A DNA stretch of 64,000 nucleotides from Bacteroidales bacterium (GCA_017394865.1 JAFPWT010000006.1:1-64000), one strand, 5' to 3'. Shown: positions 40,644 through 49,473, counted from the first letter of the stretch. Notes: generated by a model from the sequence alone, not told the origin. Program-made: numbers and translations.

Positions 40644-41516
40644 ATGATATATTTGATTTTAGCCATCATTCTCTCTACCGCCGTTTTCGTGGTCATGCGA
40701 ATCTTCGGACGGTTCAACCTCGACAACCACCAAGCCTTGACTTGGAACTATGCTACATCGGCACTGATTGGCACGGCAATGGGCATTTCCAAGGGCACTT
40801 GGGCAACGCCGAGTGAACAACCCTGGTTCGGCCTAACCCTGATCCTCGGGTTCTGGTTCATCCTCACCTATGTACTGATTGTAGAATCCAGCCAGCGTTC
40901 CGGCGTCACCATCACCTCCCTGTCGAGCAAACTCTCGGTGGTCATCCCCACCCTGTTTGGCATTCTCTTCCTAAAAGAAGACTTGCGATGGGTATCGGGC
41001 ATCGGCATTGTGCTGGCCCTAGTTGCCCTGTTTCTGGTGGTTGGAGGAAAAGACAAGACTGCGTCCAAAACCGGGAAGGGCGCCATCGGCATCGCCTTGT
41101 TACCCGTGTTCATCTTCTTCAGCACCGGCATCGGCGACATCCTGATGAAGATGACCGAACAAAAGAACACCTCGAGCGACATGATTCCCATGATCGCCTT
41201 CGTCTATTTCATCTCCTTCCTGTTCGGCGTGGCCCTCGTAGCCTACGACCTCATTACGAAGAAGTCGAAATGGCAATGGAAAAGTGCCCTCGGAGGACTG
41301 GCATTGGGAACCGTGAACTTCTTCTCTACCTGTTGTATCTACCAAGCCATGCGGGTGTTCGACAACGTGGTGATGTTCCCCGTCTACAACATCGGCGTGG
41401 TATGCCTCTCCGCCTTGTCAGGCTGGCTCCTGTTCAAGGAAAAGCTCACCTGGAAGAACTATCTTGGTTTGGCCATCGCAATCATTGCTGTCATATTAAT
41501 AACGGTGAAGTTATGA
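40644..41516 (+). CDS. EamA/DMT-superfamily transporter
   Basis: A 290-residue inner-membrane protein with about ten TM helices, made of two EamA-type halves. Recognisable parts are SSKLSVVIPTLFGILFLKEDL near 100 and the matching VYNIGVVCLSALSGWLLFKEKLTWKNYLGLAIAIIAVILI at the end. The glycine- and serine-rich helix ends with an acidic KED/KEK motif are typical of drug/metabolite exporters. Substrate cannot be told. The stop codon overlaps the ATG of the next gene (ATGA). Confidence 0.88.
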   Translation: MIYLILAIILSTAVFVVMRIFGRFNLDNHQALTWNYATSALIGTAMGISKGTWATPSEQPWFGLTLILGFWFILTYVLIVESSQRSGVTITSLSSKLSVVIPTLFGILFLKEDLRWVSGIGIVLALVALFLVVGGKDKTASKTGKGAIGIALLPVFIFFSTGIGDILMKMTEQKNTSSDMIPMIAFVYFISFLFGVALVAYDLITKKSKWQWKSALGGLALGTVNFFSTCCIYQAMRVFDNVVMFPVYNIGVVCLSALSGWLLFKEKLTWKNYLGLAIAIIAVILITVKL

Positions 41517-42127
41517 TGTTCGACGATACTTATAAAATGCTTTCGGCGCCTGGCGAAGGGCTTTACAAAGAGAAAGGCAGCAAGTTCATCGCCTCAGCCT
41601 TCACCGTGACCAGTGAAGACGAGGTGAAACAGGCCCTTGCCGAGGTGAAGAAGAAATACTACGATGCCCGTCACCACTGCTACGCCTATATGATCGGCCC
41701 CGACAAAAGCTGTTTCCGTTCGTCGGACGATGGTGAGCCATCGGGCACCGCCGGAAAGCCTATCCTCAACCAAATCCTATCGACGGATGTCACCAACGTA
41801 TGTGTCATCGTGGTGCGTTACTTCGGCGGCATCAAACTCGGAGTGAGCGGACTCATCAACGCCTATAAGACGGCAGCGCGCGATGCCCTTGACAACGCCA
41901 CCATCATCGAAAAGACCGTCGACGAAGTGTACAGTCTCGAGTTTGCCTACCCTCTCATGAACGACGTGATGCGGGTGATGAAAGAGGAAGGGCTGGAGCA
42001 GCAAAACCCGTGCTTCGAGATGGACTGTTATTTGGAGTTTTCAACAAGGAAAAGCGAAGCCGACAGAATTGTAGCCAAATTTAAGAACATTTTCGGAATC
42101 ACTGTAAAATACATTAAAACGGTGTAA
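41513..42127 (+). CDS. YigZ/IMPACT-family protein
   Basis: A 204-residue member of the UPF0029/IMPACT family. The N-terminal domain has GLYKEKGSKFIASAF, ARHHCYAYMIG, SSDDGEPSGTAGKPIL and VVRYFGGIKLGVSGLINAY. A ferredoxin-like C-terminal DUF1949 domain follows at about 135-204. The family is linked to translation regulation, and the bacterial role is not well defined. ATG at 41513 overlaps the transporter stop. Confidence 0.93.
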   Translation: MMFDDTYKMLSAPGEGLYKEKGSKFIASAFTVTSEDEVKQALAEVKKKYYDARHHCYAYMIGPDKSCFRSSDDGEPSGTAGKPILNQILSTDVTNVCVIVVRYFGGIKLGVSGLINAYKTAARDALDNATIIEKTVDEVYSLEFAYPLMNDVMRVMKEEGLEQQNPCFEMDCYLEFSTRKSEADRIVAKFKNIFGITVKYIKTV

Positions 42128-42239
42128 ATCAATAAATTACGAATTGATTAAAAATATACAACATCAAACTCTCGTAATTTACGGTGAAAAAAGTATAAAG
42201 TCAATAGCAAAAAAAATTTTTTATTAACTTTTTTCATTC

Positions 42240-42247
42240 GATCTTTG
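42240..42247 (+). promoter_or_regulatory. Probable -7 box of dnaA
   Basis: GATCTTTG, one mismatch from TAnnTTTG, 37 bases before the dnaA ATG, after an A/T-rich stretch. No TTATCCACA-type DnaA box is seen in the 157-bp gap 42128-42284, so an origin here is not supported. Confidence 0.45.
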
Positions 42248-42284
42248 CAGTCCCATTTCGCTTCAAAAAAGCGCCTTGGTTTTT

Positions 42285-43706
42285 ATGCTGAAAAGTCACA
42301 ATGAAATATGGAGAAAGTGCCTTGAAATCATCAAGGACAACACCTCGGAGCAAGCCTATGCGACGTGGTTCGTCCCCATTGTGCCCATCGGCTTTTCGAA
42401 CAACGTGCTGACCATCCAGGTACCGAGTCAATTCTTCTACGAGTGGCTCGAGGAGCATTACCTCGACCTGTTGAAGAAGACCATCCGACGCGTGCTGGGC
42501 ACCGACGGAAAACTGGAGTACAGTATCATCATGGACGGCAGCGACCCCACCTACAAGGTGGTGATGCCCGGCACCAACCGCGACGACACAAAGAACAACA
42601 CCTTGGGCCGTCCTGCACCTGAGAGCATCACGACGGCACCCGTCAACCCCTTCATCTTCCCCGGCTTGAAGAAGATGGAGATCGACTCGCAGCTCAACGA
42701 GAACTATTCGTTCGACAACTTCATCGAGGGCGACTGCAACCGACTGGCCCGCTCGGCCGGATTGGCTATTGCCGAGAACCCCGGCAAGACCGCCTTCAAC
42801 CCCTTATTAATATATAGCCAGACTGGATTGGGCAAGACTCACCTCTGCCACGCCATCGGACTCCACGTGAAACACAAGTTCCCCGAGAAGACCGTATTGT
42901 ACGTGCAGGCCGAGCAGTTCATCAACCAGTTTGTGAACGCCTCGAAGAACCAGAACCTGAACGACTTCGTGCATTTCTACCAGATGATCGACGTGCTGCT
43001 CATCGACGACATCCAGTTCCTGTCGAAGAAGACGAAGACCCAGGAGACCTTCTTCCATATCTTCAACTACCTACACCAGAACGGCAAGCAGCTCGTGCTG
43101 ACGAGCGATAAGCTGCCTGTCGACCTGCAGGACATGGAGCCGAGGCTGCTCTCGAGGTTCAAATGGGGTCTCACCGCCGATCTTCAGATGCCCGACGCCG
43201 CCACGCGCAACGCCATCCTGAAGAACAAGCTTTACACCAACGGCATCGTGCTTCCCGACGAGATCATCGACTACATCGCCACAAGCGTACGCACCAACAT
43301 CCGCGAACTTGAAGGCGTGCTCATCTCTCTGGTGGCCCAGTCGTCGCTCAACAAGAAAGCCATCACCATCGAGCTGGCCCAGGAGATCATCGAGCGTTTC
43401 ATCCGCAACTCGGTGAGGGAGGTGTCGGTGGAATACATCATGAACGTGGTGTGCGACTATTTCTCGCTGCCCATCGAGATCCTCTCGCAAAACACCCGTA
43501 AGCACGAGGTGGTACAGGCCCGTCAGGTGGTCATGTTCTTCGCCAAGAAATACTCCAACTGCAGCTTGACCGTCATCGGGCAGCAGTGCGGCGGCAAGGA
43601 CCACGCCACCGTGCACCACGCCTGCAAGACCGTGTCGGACCGTCTTGACACCGACAAGCAGTTTAGAGCCATGATGGCTGAACTGGAAAAGAAAATACTC
43701 ATCTAA
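42285..43706 (+). CDS. dnaA: Chromosomal replication initiator DnaA
   Basis: A 473-residue AAA+ initiator that melts oriC. Domain I covers about 1-85 (MLKSHNEIWRKCLEIIKD). The ATPase begins with NPLLIYSQTGLGKTHLCHAIG (Walker A) and continues with VLLIDDIQFLSKK (Walker B). The arginine-finger region PRLLSRFKWGL follows. Domain IV ends with the box-recognition motif GGKDHATVHHACKTV. The ATG at 42285 is used in place of a TTG three codons earlier. rsmI-like follows with no gap. Confidence 0.97.
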   Translation: MLKSHNEIWRKCLEIIKDNTSEQAYATWFVPIVPIGFSNNVLTIQVPSQFFYEWLEEHYLDLLKKTIRRVLGTDGKLEYSIIMDGSDPTYKVVMPGTNRDDTKNNTLGRPAPESITTAPVNPFIFPGLKKMEIDSQLNENYSFDNFIEGDCNRLARSAGLAIAENPGKTAFNPLLIYSQTGLGKTHLCHAIGLHVKHKFPEKTVLYVQAEQFINQFVNASKNQNLNDFVHFYQMIDVLLIDDIQFLSKKTKTQETFFHIFNYLHQNGKQLVLTSDKLPVDLQDMEPRLLSRFKWGLTADLQMPDAATRNAILKNKLYTNGIVLPDEIIDYIATSVRTNIRELEGVLISLVAQSSLNKKAITIELAQEIIERFIRNSVREVSVEYIMNVVCDYFSLPIEILSQNTRKHEVVQARQVVMFFAKKYSNCSLTVIGQQCGGKDHATVHHACKTVSDRLDTDKQFRAMMAELEKKILI

Positions 43707-44423
43707 ATGACCTTCGGAACACTTTATCTGGTGCCCAACCTGCTTGGGGCCACCAAGCCGGAGCAGGTACTGCCTGCAGGCACTCTTTCCATTGTCAAAC
43801 GTCTACGGCATTTCGTGGTAGAGAACACCCGCACCTCGCGCCGTGTGCTGAGCCGCATCGGCATGGACTGCGCCATCGATGACATCGAATTCATCGAACT
43901 CGACAAGCACAACGCCCACGACCTCGACCTGATGGAACACCTCGGCCCCTGCCTCAACGGCAAGGACATGGGGCTGATGTCGGAAGCCGGCACCCCCTGC
44001 GTGGCCGACCCCGGCGCCCTAGTGGTCGACCTGGCCCATAGTGCCGGTATTAAGGTGGTTCCGCTGGTCGGCCCAAATGCCATGATCCTGGCCCTGATGG
44101 CCTCAGGCTTCAACGGACAAGCCTTCGCCTTCCACGGCTACCTGCCCATCAAGAGCCCCGAACGGCAGAACGCCATCAAGAACTTGGAACGTCGCTCTAT
44201 GTCCAACAACGAGACCGAGCTCTTCATCGAGACGCCCTTTAGGAACAACGCCATGCTGGCTGACCTATGCAAGAACCTCCACCCTAGCACACGGGTGTGC
44301 GTCGCCTGCAACCTCACCTGCGAAGATGAGCTGATCATCAGCCAAGACGTGGCCGAGTGGAAGAAATTCAAAGGAGATTTGAATAAAAAACCTGCCGTCT
44401 TTTTGATTTACAGCGGGCATTAA
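43707..44423 (+). CDS. SAM-dependent methyltransferase, RsmI-related
   Basis: A 238-residue tetrapyrrole-methylase-fold protein resembling the RsmI group, which 2'-O-methylates 16S rRNA C1402. Motifs are GTLYLVPNLLG, MGLMSEAGTPCVADPGALVV, VVPLVGPNAMILALMASGFNGQAFAFHGYLP and a C-terminal ELIISQDVAEWKKF. It is shorter than classical RsmI and its middle differs, so this is the Bacteroidota variant whose exact substrate is less sure. The start abuts the dnaA stop. It converges with queE, one base apart. Confidence 0.82.
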   Translation: MTFGTLYLVPNLLGATKPEQVLPAGTLSIVKRLRHFVVENTRTSRRVLSRIGMDCAIDDIEFIELDKHNAHDLDLMEHLGPCLNGKDMGLMSEAGTPCVADPGALVVDLAHSAGIKVVPLVGPNAMILALMASGFNGQAFAFHGYLPIKSPERQNAIKNLERRSMSNNETELFIETPFRNNAMLADLCKNLHPSTRVCVACNLTCEDELIISQDVAEWKKFKGDLNKKPAVFLIYSGH

Positions 44424-44424
44424 A

Positions 44425-45015
44425 CTACCGAATGTTCAGAATCCGATGGGTTTGGAGGGATAACCGCCAGCCCGGATTTTGAAGCACCGCCTCCACACAG
44501 GCCTTCATGTTGGCTTGGCGTTGTGTCTCGTTATCAGAAAAACAAGGTTGAAGGAAGCGGTGAGCTGCCTTGATGCCATCGTATTGCTTTAGGTCTTGAC
44601 CGAGATAAACCACCTTCAGTTCGTCACATTGTTTTAAAACACAAGGCTCGGCATCTCCCCCTTCGAATCCGGTTTTCGGCGAAAGTGTCACCCAGTCGAT
44701 ATTATCAGGGACAGGACGTGTCCCATTGGTCTCGATGGCGATATACTTACAGGTCTTGATTCTCAGCTCCGCCACAAAGTTCTCGTCGATGAACAAGGAA
44801 GGTTCGCCGCCCGTCAGGACGATCAACGGGGCGTTGGGATATTGGTTGATTTCATCAATGATGGCCCGCGTGGACATCATCTTCCCTGTTTGGTGCTGGG
44901 TATCGCAGAAGGCACAGCGGAGGTTGCATCCGCTGAAGCGCACGAAGACCGCAGGCGTCCCCGTATGGAAGCCTTCGCCCTGGAGGGAATAAAAGATTTC
45001 ATTAATCCTGAGCAT
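44425..45015 (-). CDS. queE: 7-carboxy-7-deazaguanine synthase QueE
   Basis: A 196-residue radical-SAM enzyme converting 6-carboxytetrahydropterin to 7-carboxy-7-deazaguanine in queuosine synthesis. The cluster-binding cysteines are C30, C34 and C37 (SGCNLRCAFC). The substrate-binding part IFYSLQGEGFHTGTP and the SAM-binding LTGGEPSLF follow. It is the last gene of queF-queC-queD-queE, separated from queD by 52 bases that hold an inverted repeat. Confidence 0.95.
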   Translation of the reverse strand: MLRINEIFYSLQGEGFHTGTPAVFVRFSGCNLRCAFCDTQHQTGKMMSTRAIIDEINQYPNAPLIVLTGGEPSLFIDENFVAELRIKTCKYIAIETNGTRPVPDNIDWVTLSPKTGFEGGDAEPCVLKQCDELKVVYLGQDLKQYDGIKAAHRFLQPCFSDNETQRQANMKACVEAVLQNPGWRLSLQTHRILNIR

Positions 45016-45017
45016 TT

Positions 45018-45067
45018 TTGTTGAGTTGTTGAATTGTTGAATTGTTCTTCTCCTAACAACTCAACAA
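45018..45067. repeat. Inverted repeat between queD and queE
   Basis: Perfect 13-base arms TTGTTGAGTTGTT (45018-45030) and AACAACTCAACAA (45055-45067) flank a spacer with the tandem unit TTGAATTG. The element fills the whole queD-queE gap. It looks like a short intergenic repeat; copies elsewhere in the window were not seen. Confidence 0.75.
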
Positions 45068-45421
45068 TCAATCAAACCCCTGCGGGGCATCGTCCTTGAT
45101 ATAAGAAGCCTTGTTGGCACCTGACTCCCACACGTCGGCGCGGTAGCAGTTCGGGACTGTGTCGACGATCCACTTGGCCAAGTTTTCGGCTGTCGGGTTG
45201 AAGTCGAGGACGTCGTTGATGTTGGTATGGTCTATCCTGCCGTGGATCAAGCGTTTGATCAAGTTGAAGTCGCACACCATGCCATTGCTGTCGAGTTGCT
45301 CGGCACGGCAATACACGTTGATCTTCCAGTTGTGGCCATGGAGGTTCTCGCACTTGCTCTCGTAGTCGAGATAAAGCTGATGACAGGCGGAGATTTCTAA
45401 GGTTTTTCTGACGTAATACAT
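45068..45421 (-). CDS. queD: 6-carboxytetrahydropterin synthase QueD
   Basis: A 117-residue T-fold enzyme making 6-carboxytetrahydropterin from dihydroneopterin triphosphate. Zinc ligands are His14 (ACHQLY), His28 and His30 (NLHGHNW). Cys24 is the catalytic cysteine, and NPTAENLAKWI contains the conserved glutamate. Length is typical. It starts 3 bases after queC. Confidence 0.96.
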   Translation of the reverse strand: MYYVRKTLEISACHQLYLDYESKCENLHGHNWKINVYCRAEQLDSNGMVCDFNLIKRLIHGRIDHTNINDVLDFNPTAENLAKWIVDTVPNCYRADVWESGANKASYIKDDAPQGFD

Positions 45422-45424
45422 ATG

Positions 45425-46081
45425 CTATTGGTTTTCGTATTCGGTGTGGTCTTCAATTCCGGCATCCTTTAATGCCTGGATGCGTTCGCGGCAAGTGCCG
45501 CATTTGCCGCAGTGTTTCTCACCGCCTTTATAGCAGGAATAGGTCTCACTGTAATCCAATCCCAAAGCCTTGCCGTGTTCGGCGATTTCCTTCTTGCTCA
45601 GGTAAGTGTAAGGTGCCCAAACAGTGATGTTTTCGTAAGTTCCCGCCGACATCGCTTCCGACATGGCGTTAACGAAACTCGGGCGGCAATCGGGATAGAT
45701 GGAGTGGTCGCCGGCATGGTTGGCGATCATCACCCGTTTCAGCCCATTGCTCTCCGCGATGCCTGCTGCGATGGCCAGCATGATGCCATTACGGAACGGC
45801 ACCACGGTCGACTTCATATTCTCGTCGTCGTAGTTCCCTTCGGGGATGTCATCGGCAGTCATCAGCAAGGCACTCTTGAAGTAACGATGCATGAACTCAA
45901 GCGGAACCACGATGTGTTTGATGCCCAGTCGCTGGCAATGTGTGATGGCGCAAATACGTTCACGGCCGTTCTGGGTGGAGCCGTAGTCGAAGGTGATGGC
46001 CAAGGCGATGTCATCTTTGTATTCGTATAACATCGTGGTGGAATCCATACCACCTGATATGATAATTACCGCATCTTTCAT
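45425..46081 (-). CDS. queC: 7-cyano-7-deazaguanine synthase QueC
   Basis: A 218-residue ATP-dependent ligase converting CDG to preQ0. The PP-loop motif is SGGMDST at residues 9-15. [13 protein letters not shown] follows. The C-terminal zinc site has four cysteines in [16 protein letters not shown]. Its start overlaps the queF stop codon (ATGA). Confidence 0.96.
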   Translation of the reverse strand: MKDAVIIISGGMDSTTMLYEYKDDIALAITFDYGSTQNGRERICAITHCQRLGIKHIVVPLEFMHRYFKSALLMTADDIPEGNYDDENMKSTVVPFRNGIMLAIAAGIAESNGLKRVMIANHAGDHSIYPDCRPSFVNAMSEAMSAGTYENITVWAPYTYLSKKEIAEHGKALGLDYSETYSCYKGGEKHCGKCGTCRERIQALKDAGIEDHTEYENQ

Positions 46082-46548
46082 GAGTTATGGAAGGCTGACG
46101 TTAAACGTTGTTTAACCATATCCTGATGTTCGCTATCTCCGTAGTTGGCGAAGGGCTTGATTGAGATGCCGCCACGAGGGTTGAACAGTCCGATGACCTC
46201 CAGATATTTGGGGTCCATCAACTTGACCAGGTCCTTCATAATGATGTTCACGCAATCCTCGTGAAAGTCACCGTGGTTACGGAAACTGAAGAGGTAGAGT
46301 TTGAGGCTCTTGCTCTCCACCATCAGTGTACGTGGAATGTAATTAATAATAATGTGTCCAAAGTCGGGTTGGCCCGTCTTGGGGCACAGCGAGGTGAACT
46401 CGGGACAGTCGAGCGTCACCAGGTAATCGTTCTCCGGATGCTTATTTTCGAAGGTCTCCAGCACCTCCGGGGTATAGTCGTAGTTATACTGGGTGTTTTG
46501 GTTTCCCAGCAACGTTACGCCTTGAAGTTCTTGTTCGTTTCGTGACAT
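46078..46548 (-). CDS. queF: preQ0 reductase QueF (short type)
   Basis: A 156-residue T-fold NADPH-dependent nitrile reductase producing preQ1. The active-site Cys55 lies in [16 protein letters not shown] and the [16 protein letters not shown] motif follows. ATG at 46548 (MSRNEQ) is the true start: an in-frame TTG 21 bases upstream lies within the promoter box. It is first in the operon. No tgt, queA or queG/queH occurs in the window. Confidence 0.95.
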   Translation of the reverse strand: MSRNEQELQGVTLLGNQNTQYNYDYTPEVLETFENKHPENDYLVTLDCPEFTSLCPKTGQPDFGHIIINYIPRTLMVESKSLKLYLFSFRNHGDFHEDCVNIIMKDLVKLMDPKYLEVIGLFNPRGGISIKPFANYGDSEHQDMVKQRLTSAFHNS

Positions 46549-46566
46549 AAGTTTGTGATTTGGCTG

Positions 46567-46574
46567 CAAAAATA
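46567..46574 (-). promoter_or_regulatory. -7 box of the queF operon
   Basis: TATTTTTG on the minus strand, 18 bases before the queF ATG. The T tract of the upstream terminator ends just before it, so its -33 region overlaps the terminator hairpin. Confidence 0.6.
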
Positions 46575-46576
46575 AG

Positions 46577-46615
46577 AAAAAAAACGTAGGGCTGCCACAA
46601 TTGTGGCAGCCCTAC
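46577..46615 (-). terminator. Terminator of the DUF4878-like lipoprotein gene
   Basis: A perfect 30-base palindrome (46586-46615; arms GTAGGGCTGCCACAA and TTGTGGCAGCCCTAC) is followed on the minus strand by C? and eight T (46577-46584). Confidence 0.85.
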
Positions 46616-46640
46616 TTCGATCACGATAAGGTCAAATTTT

Positions 46641-47141
46641 TTAACCTATGATCTTCCACTCGTCGTTTTCTCTTTTCAGCGGGAACGAGCAGTCGGCTTC
46701 GGAAGCGACACCTTTATTGGTGATATGAATTGTCGTTTTGACCTTTGCCGAATTGGGATCGGTTTTTGAAATCTCTTCAGAAACAATCTCCCAACTATCC
46801 AAGGAATAATCCTTGCTTTGGTTTTGCATCTTATTAATCAAGAAAGTTCTCCATTCATCGCCCGTGATAATGACCTTAACATCTTTCTTGTCTTTAATTT
46901 TGGGGTTGTTCTGGAATTCTTGATAGACATTCGTCTCTTCCTTCAACTTCATCTTGATGGTATCCGGGATTTTATTATACGAGGCCGCAGACTCAAAGTC
47001 ATTTGCTTTGATGGCCTGATACATCTTGTCAACCACCGAAGTGGGCGTGTCACCGTTCTTGTCTTCTCTCTTGCCCGTCTGGCAGGATGCGAAGAAAAGT
47101 GCTGTCAAAGCGCATATTACTATTAATGATATCTTTTTCAT
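46641..47141 (-). CDS. Small lipoprotein, DUF4878/NTF2-like
   Basis: A 166-residue lipoprotein (lipobox FASC, Cys at residue 20). The mature part starts with a charged linker, then TSVVDKMYQAIKANDFESAASY, and ends VASEADCSFPLKRENDEWKIIG. That pattern, with a helix pair and a last strand reading as substrate-gone NTF2 fold, is typical of DUF4878 lipoproteins. Function is unknown. It follows the POT transporter by 40 bases, so it may be cotranscribed with it. Confidence 0.72.
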   Translation of the reverse strand: MKKISLIVICALTALFFASCQTGKREDKNGDTPTSVVDKMYQAIKANDFESAASYNKIPDTIKMKLKEETNVYQEFQNNPKIKDKKDVKVIITGDEWRTFLINKMQNQSKDYSLDSWEIVSEEISKTDPNSAKVKTTIHITNKGVASEADCSFPLKRENDEWKIIG

Positions 47142-47181
47142 TTTTACTCGATTTTAGATTATTGATTTCCGTTAAATGTCA

Positions 47182-48750
47182 TCATTTCGTGACCCTTTCA
47201 AGCCATTTCACCATGGCGAACATCACGATCATCGAGAGCAGGCACACGCCGGCAAAGATGGCCCAGCATTGCCACAGCGGGATGCTGTTGTAGAGCAGCG
47301 GTCCAATCCAAAGCAAGCCGTTACCCACGGCAGTGGCACCAAGCCAGAGACCCTGGCACAGACCCAACATGCTCTTCGGGGCGACCTTCGACACAAACGA
47401 CAGGCCCAACGGCGAGATAAACAACTCTGCCACAGTCATGAAGAAGTAATAAACAATAAGCACCCACGGGCCAGCTTTCAAACCAGCAGTCACAGTAGCA
47501 GGTTCAGCCTTGAAGGTGGTAGCTGAAGGATAGCCGTACGAAGCGCAGATGGCGGAGATGAAGATGTAAGCAAGAGCAGCCACACCCATACCGATACCAA
47601 TCTTCTTGGGCGTCGAGATCTCCTTGCCTTTTCTGGCGAGAGAGCCAAACACCGCCATGATGATAGGCGTCAGCACAATGACGAAGAACGGGTTAACGGC
47701 CTGCCAAACCTCAGGCGGGAACAGCGAAGTGTTCACGAAGTCCTTGGCGAACAGCGACATTGAGGTACCATTCTGGTGGAATGAGAACCAGAAGAACACG
47801 GCGATGATCAGCACAGCAAACAAGGCATACAGACGCTGTTTGAGTTCCTTGGCCATGGCAGCTTTCTCTTCAGCAGTATAAGAGACCGATTCGGCAGCAA
47901 CTTTCTTGGCTGGGGTGGGAAACTTTTTCTTCGTGCAGATAAAGATGGTCAACGAAATGAACATTGCCACCACAGAGGCGATGAAGGAGTAGTGTACGCC
48001 TTCATTGAAAATCTGCAGATAAGTGTTTGAGAATTGAGTCAAATCCAAAGTATTCACGTTAAGCGAAGTGGCTGAAGGAATAATTTCCAACATCTTCGAC
48101 ATGGCAGCAGCGCCCATGGCTGAACCTTCGTTCAGGAACTGATGGCAAAGTGCCGGGAGGTCGGCGTTGTAGACAAAGTTGTTCTGCGACAACCACCAGT
48201 TACGGAGCAAAGGAGCCACAAAAGGAGCAATCAGACCACCCACGTTAATGAACATGTAGAAAATCTGGAAGCCACTATCGCGCTTTTCCTTGGCCTCACG
48301 CAAGGCATCAGGGCCTTTCTTGGCAGCTTCAGCCTCGAAGTTGTCGTACATCTGACCGACGATGGCCTGCAGGTTGCCCTTGAACAGACCATTACCGAAA
48401 GCGATCAGGAACAAGGCGGCGCAAGTCAGCGGAAGCAACCAGCTGATGTTGGTCGAGGTAGCCAAAATCGGGATAGCCAAAATGACGTAACCACTGGCCA
48501 TGACGACCAAACCTGTCATGATGGTACCCTTGTAATTCATGGTACGGTCGGCGATAATGCCACCCACCAAACTCAAAATGTAAATTCCCGCATAGAAGAT
48601 GGAGTAGATGAGCGTTGCCTTCTCATCTGCAAGACCAAACTTCGAGCACAGGAACAACACCAAAACGGCATTCATAATATAGTAGCCAAATCGCTCTCCC
48701 ATATTACTCAGGGCTGCCGCTAGTAACCCTTTTGGATGTCCTTTGAACAT
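47182..48750 (-). CDS. Proton-dependent oligopeptide (POT) transporter
   Basis: A 522-residue inner-membrane MFS importer of di- and tripeptides. The N-terminal helix has ALSNMGERFGYYIMNAVLVLF, with the proton-coupling ERFGYY motif. Twelve or more TM segments follow, with IFYAGIYILSLVGGIIADR as the PTR signature. A charged cytoplasmic loop lies at about 275-310. It would take up peptides made by the secreted proteases in this window. Own promoter. Confidence 0.94.
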   Translation of the reverse strand: MFKGHPKGLLAAALSNMGERFGYYIMNAVLVLFLCSKFGLADEKATLIYSIFYAGIYILSLVGGIIADRTMNYKGTIMTGLVVMASGYVILAIPILATSTNISWLLPLTCAALFLIAFGNGLFKGNLQAIVGQMYDNFEAEAAKKGPDALREAKEKRDSGFQIFYMFINVGGLIAPFVAPLLRNWWLSQNNFVYNADLPALCHQFLNEGSAMGAAAMSKMLEIIPSATSLNVNTLDLTQFSNTYLQIFNEGVHYSFIASVVAMFISLTIFICTKKKFPTPAKKVAAESVSYTAEEKAAMAKELKQRLYALFAVLIIAVFFWFSFHQNGTSMSLFAKDFVNTSLFPPEVWQAVNPFFVIVLTPIIMAVFGSLARKGKEISTPKKIGIGMGVAALAYIFISAICASYGYPSATTFKAEPATVTAGLKAGPWVLIVYYFFMTVAELFISPLGLSFVSKVAPKSMLGLCQGLWLGATAVGNGLLWIGPLLYNSIPLWQCWAIFAGVCLLSMIVMFAMVKWLERVTK

Positions 48751-48778
48751 AGTTTTAGAATTAGATATTTTAAAGGGG

Positions 48779-48809
48779 CAAAAATAGCGAGTTTTTCAGA
48801 AAAAACCAA
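48779..48809 (-). promoter_or_regulatory. Promoter of the POT transporter gene
   Basis: On the minus strand TTG (48807-48809), 20 bases, then TATTTTTG (48786 down to 48779). Leader of about 25 bases. Confidence 0.65.
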
Positions 48810-48830
48810 AAGAAATCAATTCTTTTTGAC

Positions 48831-49424
48831 CTAAATAGCCATCAGATCACCAACCAACTGTTCCTTCGACTGGAATAAAAAGCCCTTGATCCCCACTTCG
48901 CAAGCAGCCTTGACGTTATTGGAATTGTCATCAATAAAGACTGTCTCTTCGGCCTTAATGCCGAAACGTTCCAACGCCAATTCAAAGATACGATGGTCGG
49001 GTTTCATCACCCGTTCGATGCCCGAAATCACCATATCCTCCATCAAGTCGAGCACGGGATACACGTGACGCACCAAAGCGAATGTCTCCTCCGACCAGTT
49101 AGAAAGGCCGAACACCCGATAGCCCTTGCTTTTCAAATCCTTCACAAACTCCTCCATCCCGGGAATCTGACCGCCCATCATCTTCATGAAATCATCATAA
49201 TACATGCGGATTTCCTTCTCCCATTCAGGATGTTGGGCAATGAGTTCCGCCGTGCCTTCTGCAATGCGTTTTCCATTGTCGTGCTGGGCATTCCACTCAT
49301 AGGTACAGATGTTGGTAAGGAACCATTCGGCTTTCTCAGCATCACCGAAATAAGGGTCGTAGAGGTAGTGTGGGTTCCAATCCAGAAGCACACCACCGTA
49401 GTCGAAAATGACATTTTTAATCAT
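48831..49424 (-). CDS. HAD-family phosphatase
   Basis: A 197-residue HAD hydrolase, subfamily IA, with a helical cap. The nucleophile motif is VIFDYGGVLLDW at residues 4-15, motif II is GLSNWS, and motif III/IV is KPDHRIFELAL and VFIDDNSNNVKAA. Substrate may be a small phosphorylated sugar or nucleotide. ATG at 49424 is used; a start seven codons earlier falls inside the promoter box. Confidence 0.9.
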   Translation of the reverse strand: MIKNVIFDYGGVLLDWNPHYLYDPYFGDAEKAEWFLTNICTYEWNAQHDNGKRIAEGTAELIAQHPEWEKEIRMYYDDFMKMMGGQIPGMEEFVKDLKSKGYRVFGLSNWSEETFALVRHVYPVLDLMEDMVISGIERVMKPDHRIFELALERFGIKAEETVFIDDNSNNVKAACEVGIKGFLFQSKEQLVGDLMAI

Positions 49425-49442
49425 CGAAACGAGATTTTGGTG

Positions 49443-49450
49443 CAAAAATA
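49443..49450 (-). promoter_or_regulatory. -7 box of the HAD phosphatase gene
   Basis: TATTTTTG on the minus strand, 18 bases before the ATG, divergent from the valS promoter. Confidence 0.6.
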
Positions 49451-49473
49451 GAAATTAATGCCCGAAAAAACAC

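Noticed and set aside
42128-42284. Origin of replication next to dnaA
   Set aside because: No DnaA boxes or AT-rich 13-mers recognised; only an A/T-rich promoter region.
45018-45067. Possible CRISPR-like repeat in the que operon
   Set aside because: Units are 8 bases, without equal spacers, and the element is an inverted repeat.
46549-46569. Longer start for queF
   Set aside because: The TTG lies within the -7 promoter box and would be at or before the transcript start.
49425-49445. Longer start for the HAD phosphatase
   Set aside because: The first codon falls inside the -7 box; ATG at 49424 begins the conserved core.
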